A stretch of 64,000 bases of DNA, taken from the NCBI GenBank assembly GCA_036741775.1, contig DAINRQ010000013.1, forward strand, positions 1-64,000, given 5' to 3'. Made by a program: the position numbers and the translations under genes. This stretch comes from JAJKIV01 sp036741775 (GTDB lineage Bacteria; Gemmatimonadota; Gemmatimonadetes; Gemmatimonadales; Gemmatimonadaceae). Of the stretch, positions 60,701 through 64,000 are shown one piece after another. The notes beneath the pieces are model-generated. The model saw nothing but the letters and a program-made list of their open reading frames with translations, was not told the origin of the DNA and did no database searches. Position 1 is the stretch's first letter. Every line of letters starts with the position of its first letter.

Positions 60701-61023
60701 AGCGGCTGGAGATCATCGCGCCGGATTCGGGTGATCCGGTCACCCTCTACGCGGTGCGCGACACCGTGAACGACGCGGCCGTCGGGGATCCGCAGTGGGC
60801 GCCCGACGGCTCCGCGATCTACTTCAAGTCGCACGACGCGTTAGGCCGAGCGTCGATCTGGCGTCAGCCGATCACCGGGGGCGCCCCGCAGCTTCTCGTG
60901 CGGTTCGATGACCTCGCTCGGCCCTCGTTCCGTCCCAACTTTACCTCGGACCGGACGCACTTCTTCTTCACCATCAACGCGCGCGAGAGCGACATCTGGT
61001 TGGCCGACCTCGCGGCGCGCTGA
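57742..61023 (+). CDS. Sigma4 domain-Ser/Thr kinase-TolB propeller fusion
   Basis: 1093 residues from ATG 57742 (TTG 57706 is in frame). Residues 1-105 are the C-terminal part of a TIGR02999-type ECF sigma factor: EVRQVLVDYARARRTRTGDD, then RVECRFFGGLTEDETASVLG-like sigma4 helix-turn-helix. The sigma2 region is absent. Residues 122-200 are the usual juxtadomain of kinases of this group (DWERLEPLLDALLDTPPEQR). The kinase domain (about 205-470) has GRGGMAVVYLAR (213-224), Lys235, HRDIKPDN (326-333), DFG (345-347) and APEQ (377-380). One membrane helix lies near 500-520. The remainder is a TolB/WD40-like propeller, probably a periplasmic sensor. It converges with the multicopper oxidase (1 bp). 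Confidence 0.85.
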   Translation: MATEVRQVLVDYARARRTRTGDDAGGRITPDEKPRDADAQAAALLWLTDAIDRLALATPQIARTVECRFFGGLTEDETASVLGRDTGVVRRDWAKALMLLRRDRAVSETGAPTTSASASASILPADWERLEPLLDALLDTPPEQRPALVEELCAGDTALRAQLEALMSDADRGVPFLEQPVAECFAALCADAVEHESIIAALGDRYRVTRELGRGGMAVVYLARDLKHGRDVAVKVVHSEIAAALGRERFLREIEIVARLHHPHIVPLYDSGDVGGVLYYVMPYEPGHSLRDRLDREGRLPIADAITILRDVCDALAYAHQQGIVHRDIKPDNVLLVGRHAVVTDFGVARAVSTATAASHPRITATGMTLGTPAYMAPEQIVSDPHIDHRVDVYAFGVLAYELLVGRPPFSGDAPHRVLSAHLSQAPDPVAMHRPDVPPALDAIVLKCLAKDPTARWADAGELLLRLERLGGEERVQESPPVPVAEPRPDARSSRRGLPRRTAALVAGGLATAAVAAGALLFARGDPQSLTIEKATPFTSDAGLELYPALSPDGKFVAYSAGTSARMRIHVRPVSGGRTWTLSSDTSAVETHPRWSPDGGEILFLSRGGASIAPAFGGPVRQVAARSANATVRAATWSADGREVAIIRGDSVLVYTADGARSRFVARGTDWHSCVWSPVGAWLACVAGNPRYAQPGAFFGNLGPSAILLVGTSDSRRTMVTDSGAASTNQSPQWSADGSRLLFVSDRDGARDIFAVTIGSDGRPRGGATRLTTGLNVHSFSIDSSNSRLAYALYQEKANLWSLPIPDRPPVTIDSAVPLTTGSQVVEILRTSDDGQWLYYDSNLHGNSDIFRVRLPGGGGDPERLTTHPNPDFAATAAPGGRDFAFHRFRGGQRDVFVQRLSDGQAEQITATDAQECCPVWSPDGQAIALAHFDSEGGIFVMRRDASGRWGTPVRRLARGFLHDWSPDGRHIAVASGRAIRGTDHAERLEIIAPDSGDPVTLYAVRDTVNDAAVGDPQWAPDGSAIYFKSHDALGRASIWRQPITGGAPQLLVRFDDLARPSFRPNFTSDRTHFFFTINARESDIWLADLAAR

Positions 61024-61024
61024 G

Positions 61025-62896
61025 TCACCGCACGACGACGCGCTGACGACGAGACGCGCCCACGATGCCCGGGCGCAGACTCAGGTCGAAGAGCAGCTGG
61101 TATTCGCCCGGCTCTCTGGCGTCGAACGCGGCGTCGAATGTTTCTCCGACATTGAGCCGCACTGTTGACGGACCCTCGACCGCGGTCGCCAGTGGGAGAT
61201 CAGCCCCATCCTTCGCAACCGCGCGCCAACGCACCAGCGTGGTATCTCGGTTCAGCGAGAAGCGAACGAACCCGGCAGCACCGATGTTCACGAAGCGAAA
61301 CCGATGCCGCTGGCCGCGAGCCAACACGAGCGGCGGCGGCGCCGAGTCTCCGTTGATGACCAGTCGCCGCGGACGAACGTCACCGTCCCATCCCGCGACG
61401 ATGACGTGGTCGCGCGAAGGGTCGAAGCGCTCGCCGGGTTCGAGGACGACCACTGCGCCGTACAGCCCCGCGGTGAGCTGCTCGAGGTCACCCAGGTGCG
61501 TGTGATAGATGAACGTGCCCGCGCGCGGTTGCGTCAGGCGTGCGACGAACGAGTCACCGGGCGCGATCGGCGGGGCGACGCGGTCGCCCATGCCACTCCA
61601 TCCCGCGACACCGTCCGAGTAGCTCTCGAGCTCGATGCCGTGCCAGTGGACGCCCGTTGGCTCCTTCAGCCGATTGACCACCGTGATGTCAGCGGGCCGG
61701 CCGCGGGTGAGCACCAGTGTAGGACCAGGGATCTGCACCGAGTCCGACCGTGGCGCGTCGCCGGCCTGCATCACGTAGCCCATCGTACGCGGGGCCGCTC
61801 CGCGACGCGCCCCCTCCTGCACGAAGAGACGCAGCCGCTGCGGGTCGGAGCGTAGCGGCTCGCGCCAGTCGCGCGACGGCGGCACGGTGATGCCCATGAT
61901 GAGTCCGGCCATGTGCCGGTTCGCGTCGTGCGAGAGCGGGTCGTGGCGCTCGAGCGGGGGCGCCTCGAGCAACGCGGCCTCCGGTACCACGTGGAACGCG
62001 AGGTGGCAGTGGAGCAGCCAGTTGCCTGGCCGGTCCGGTTGCCACACCATCGCCACGGTGCCCCGCGGAAACACGCTCTCGGTAACGGCGAGCCGGCTCT
62101 TCGCAGGCGCGTAGACGCTGTCCGCGAGCCCTGACCCCTGAGCGTCGACGCGAAAGTAGAAGCCATGCAGGTGCATCGGGTGTGCGCGCAAGCTCACGTT
62201 CACGATGCGATAGCGCACGCTGTCGCCTAACGACGCCGAGAGGCGCTCCGTGTATGGCCACGTCTTACCGTTGAGCGCGAGCGCGTTGCTGAGCGTTTGC
62301 GGGTCTGGGTTATTCCCCCAGATGTTCACGACGAACACGCGATCGTCCGCGCGCGCGCCCGGCGGGTCCACGACGAACGCCCCACCCGCGGTTTCCCGCT
62401 CCGCCATCGGGAACGCGACGCGGCCGATGGTGGCGAAGTAGGTGTACGTGCCCGGCTCACCCGCGATGAACCGCACGGTCTGTGTATCCCCGGGCGCGAG
62501 CCGGACGGTGTCCCATGTCGCCGCTGGTCGGGTCTGCAGGCCGTGAACGGTCACGGTCGAATCGGGCAGGGCGTTCCGGACGGTCGCGACGATGTGTGTG
62601 CCGGCCGGAACACGGATCAGCGGCGCCGGGATCTGCGGCCCCTTGCCTTCCTCGGCGAACGCTTCGACGACGACGGACGGCCCAGCCTCCGCCCCAGGGA
62701 ACCACTTGGCGCGGTCCACCACCAGGCGGATCGTGACGGTATCCCCGCTGCGCGTTCCGGCAGCCTGCCGGTTGTCGTTAGGTACGACGAGCGGAAGCTC
62801 GCCAAGGGTGGCCGGGGACCGGGCGGCCGCCACCGCGGCCAGAACCACGAGTACGACGACACCAGCGAGCGCGCGTCGATACGACGTCGGCACCAT
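61025..62896 (-). CDS. Multicopper oxidase with swapped order of copper motifs (paralogue 2)
   Basis: 623 residues from ATG 62896; signal peptide region RRALAGVVVLVVLAAVAAA. Same four-domain layout as 31010. Domain 1 has lost its ligands (VHGLQTRPA, TYFATIG). Domain 2 carries HPMHLHG (239-245) and HCHLAFH (296-302). Domain 3 carries HWHG (417-420) and HTHLG (465-469). Domain 4 is without ligands. Long stretches are identical to 31010, for example GRPADITVVNRL and GIELESYSDGV. It is convergent with the kinase fusion and divergent from PadR. Likely periplasmic oxidase; substrate unknown. Confidence 0.9.
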   Translation of the reverse strand: MVPTSYRRALAGVVVLVVLAAVAAARSPATLGELPLVVPNDNRQAAGTRSGDTVTIRLVVDRAKWFPGAEAGPSVVVEAFAEEGKGPQIPAPLIRVPAGTHIVATVRNALPDSTVTVHGLQTRPAATWDTVRLAPGDTQTVRFIAGEPGTYTYFATIGRVAFPMAERETAGGAFVVDPPGARADDRVFVVNIWGNNPDPQTLSNALALNGKTWPYTERLSASLGDSVRYRIVNVSLRAHPMHLHGFYFRVDAQGSGLADSVYAPAKSRLAVTESVFPRGTVAMVWQPDRPGNWLLHCHLAFHVVPEAALLEAPPLERHDPLSHDANRHMAGLIMGITVPPSRDWREPLRSDPQRLRLFVQEGARRGAAPRTMGYVMQAGDAPRSDSVQIPGPTLVLTRGRPADITVVNRLKEPTGVHWHGIELESYSDGVAGWSGMGDRVAPPIAPGDSFVARLTQPRAGTFIYHTHLGDLEQLTAGLYGAVVVLEPGERFDPSRDHVIVAGWDGDVRPRRLVINGDSAPPPLVLARGQRHRFRFVNIGAAGFVRFSLNRDTTLVRWRAVAKDGADLPLATAVEGPSTVRLNVGETFDAAFDAREPGEYQLLFDLSLRPGIVGASRRQRVVVR

Positions 62897-63249
62897 ATGC
62901 TTGCAAGCTCCGTTGAGAAACAGCGCGGTCCGCGTCGAATCCGCAGGCAAGAAGTTGCTTGCCGCGACCGGCGGTCGCGAGCCCCACCGGCATGCACCAT
63001 CGCGGACGAGCAGCGGTTATGCGTTGCGGTCGAGCTCCCCAAGATCGAACTGACTACGGCTTCCATCTCTACGCGGATGACCGTCACCGGCGCTCCAAGC
63101 CACCAAAATAGGGCCATCGAGGGTTCTCCGGCGTGCTGGCGCCCGGCGACGTTATCTCCGCGCGCGGAGCTCGGCAAGCAAGGGCTCCCCTTGCGCTTCG
63201 ACAGTAGATGCCATACACATCTTCCTTGTCGCTTCGACAGGAGATCGCG
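62897..63249. promoter_or_regulatory. Divergent promoter region with a 10-bp direct repeat
   Basis: About 350 bp between the oxidase and PadR starts. GCTTCGACAG occurs at 63195-63204 and again at 63231-63240 in direct repeat, the second just before the PadR ribosome site. They could be operator half-sites for PadR or a protein acting on both genes. No gene is recognised here. Confidence 0.4.
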
Positions 63250-63579
63250 ATGTCGCGCGCCGCGGACGTCATGCAGGGCACGCTCGACCTGCTCATCCTC
63301 AAAGCACTGTCGCTCGCCCCCATGCACGGGTGGGGGATCAGCAATCGTATCCAGCAGCTCTCGCGCGACGCATTTCAGATCGGCCAGGGCTCGCTCTACC
63401 CTGCGCTGTATCGTCTCGAGAAGAAGGGCTGGGTGCGGAGCGACTGGCGTACCACCGAGAACAACCGCGAGGCGAAGTACTACCAGTTGACGGCGGCGGG
63501 GCGCCGCCAGCTCGGCGAGGAGATCGAGGGTTGGCGCTACTACGCGGGCGCGGTAAACCTCGTCATCGACGCGGATTGA
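63250..63579 (+). CDS. PadR-family transcriptional regulator
   Basis: 109 residues from ATG 63250, with AGGAGA about six bases upstream; ATG 63208 would extend it by 14. Winged-helix family pattern: ADVMQGTLDLLILKALSLAP, MHGWGISNRIQQLSRDAFQI, GQGSLYPALYRLEKKGWVRS, then NREAKYYQLTAAGRRQLGEE. Probably a repressor of its own operon. It is followed 11 bp later by a permease of the same ADOP type as the PadR-linked one at 9230. Confidence 0.95.
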   Translation: MSRAADVMQGTLDLLILKALSLAPMHGWGISNRIQQLSRDAFQIGQGSLYPALYRLEKKGWVRSDWRTTENNREAKYYQLTAAGRRQLGEEIEGWRYYAGAVNLVIDAD

Positions 63580-63590
63580 GGAGCGCTTCA

Positions 63591-64000
63591 ATGTCGATCC
63601 TCCGACGCATTGGCATGTGGCTCGCGGCGCTCGTCCGTCGTGACGGTCTCGAACGCGACCTCGATCGCGAGATGCGATTCCATCTCGACATGGAGATCGA
63701 GGCGAACGTCAGGCGTGGACTGTCGCCGGACGAGGCCCGTCGCCAGGCGCTGCTCGCATTCGGCGGCGTGGATCGTCACAAGGAATCGGCGCGCGACGAG
63801 CGAGGGACACGTTTCCTCGAGAGCCTCGTCTCGGACTTTCGATTCGCGCTCCGTGGCGTTCGCCTGAACCGAGGCTTCGCCCTCGTCACCGCACTCACGC
63901 TCGCGGTGGGAATCGGCGCGACCGCCGCGGTCTACAGCTTCGCGAACTGGGTGCTCTATCGCCCCGTGCCCGGAGTTGCCGCGCCCGGGGAGCTGGTGCT
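63591..64000 (+). CDS. ADOP-family permease, 3' end beyond window
   Basis: The frame starts at ATG 63591, 11 bp after the PadR stop with GGAG overlapping that stop, and stays open to the window edge (136 codons). Residues 1-70 form the soluble prefix domain of PadR-linked ADOPs (DLDREMRFHLDMEIEANVRR). Then FRFALRGVRLNRGFALVTAL and the helix LTLAVGIGATAAVYSFANWV match the first transmembrane segment of the family. The rest lies outside the window. Likely regulated by the PadR upstream. Confidence 0.92.
   Translation, partial: MSILRRIGMWLAALVRRDGLERDLDREMRFHLDMEIEANVRRGLSPDEARRQALLAFGGVDRHKESARDERGTRFLESLVSDFRFALRGVRLNRGFALVTALTLAVGIGATAAVYSFANWVLYRPVPGVAAPGELV

Larger units (their letters stand above)
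1089..62782. repeat. Dispersed octamer CGTTAGGC/GCCTAACG
   Basis: By hand I counted 42 copies of the heptamer CGTTAGG on either strand, 30 of them followed by C. They are spread over genes and intergenic DNA, 21 in each orientation relative to the + strand. A rough base-composition estimate (70% GC) gives about 6-7 heptamers and 2-3 octamers in 64 kb. In genes the word is mostly read as TTA-GGC (Leu-Gly), CCT-AAC (Pro-Asn) or GTT-AGG (Val-Arg). Confidence 0.85.

Overview
This 64 kb window is GC-rich bacterial chromosomal DNA. No tRNA, rRNA, CRISPR array or complete insertion sequence was seen. The gene content points to Gemmatimonadota, with Acidobacteriota as the main alternative: five orphan ADOP-type FtsX permeases, two PadR regulators sitting directly upstream of permeases, a DUF1592/DUF1552/ankyrin operon, a kinase with a TolB-like propeller, a DUF5916 secreted protein, Ig-like lipoproteins and many predicted secreted proteins. 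The assignment rests on gene content and composition only; no marker gene is present.

Layout. 0-1.5 kb: the end of a YtcJ-like amidohydrolase. 1.5-12.2 kb: four ADOP permeases in alternating orientation, one translationally coupled to a PadR repressor. 12.2-15.1 kb: a repeat-rich gap, two tandem lambda Bor-like lipoproteins, a glycine-zipper protein and a Tat-exported DsrE-like protein. 15.5-25.2 kb: a Gfo/Idh/MocA oxidoreductase, an RDD-SpoIIM fusion, a propeller protein, then the leftward operon GPDPase-type membrane protein / DUF4129 / DUF4350 / MoxR / DUF58. An 88-bp inverted repeat brackets this operon. 25.5-34 kb: secreted proteins, an amidohydrolase, a multicopper oxidase and a 16-residue-repeat surface protein. 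34-39.5 kb: a DUF3558-like lipoprotein, a nucleotidyltransferase/antitoxin-like pair, an F420-type dinucleotide-binding enzyme, a four-Ig lipoprotein and a K+ channel. 39.7-47.2 kb: a cupin, a hybrid histidine kinase preceded by a 54-residue peptide gene, AsnB, a truncated GxxExxY nuclease gene, and DCC, DinB, membrane and LURP-one-like proteins. 47.6-57.6 kb: an Ig/LVIVD protein with a periplasmic HpcH-like aldolase, a four-helix-bundle gene between inverted degenerate arrays, and the DUF1592-DUF1552-ankyrin operon. 57.7-64 kb: a sigma4-kinase-propeller fusion, a second multicopper oxidase, and a second PadR-ADOP pair running off the end.

The main unexplained signals are these. (1) The octamer CGTTAGGC/GCCTAACG is spread through coding and noncoding DNA: I counted about 30 exact copies and 42 of the heptamer CGTTAGG. 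It forces rare TTA leucine codons and even supplies stop codons. (2) Two paralogous multicopper oxidases have the copper-ligand motifs in swapped order relative to laccases. (3) A sigma4 DNA-binding domain without sigma2 is fused to a Ser/Thr kinase and propeller. (4) A 7-bp tandem repeat sits exactly at the RDD-SpoIIM junction, where slippage would change frame. (5) The MoxR-DUF58 operon lies inside an 88-bp inverted repeat. (6) Several unrelated families of short degenerate repeats and hairpins fill the intergenic spaces, and some supply start or stop codons of neighbouring genes.

Functionally the window is dominated by the cell envelope: orphan FtsX-like permeases and their PadR control, lipoproteins, periplasmic oxidases and amidohydrolases, and signalling proteins. 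No obvious prophage or integrative element is present.
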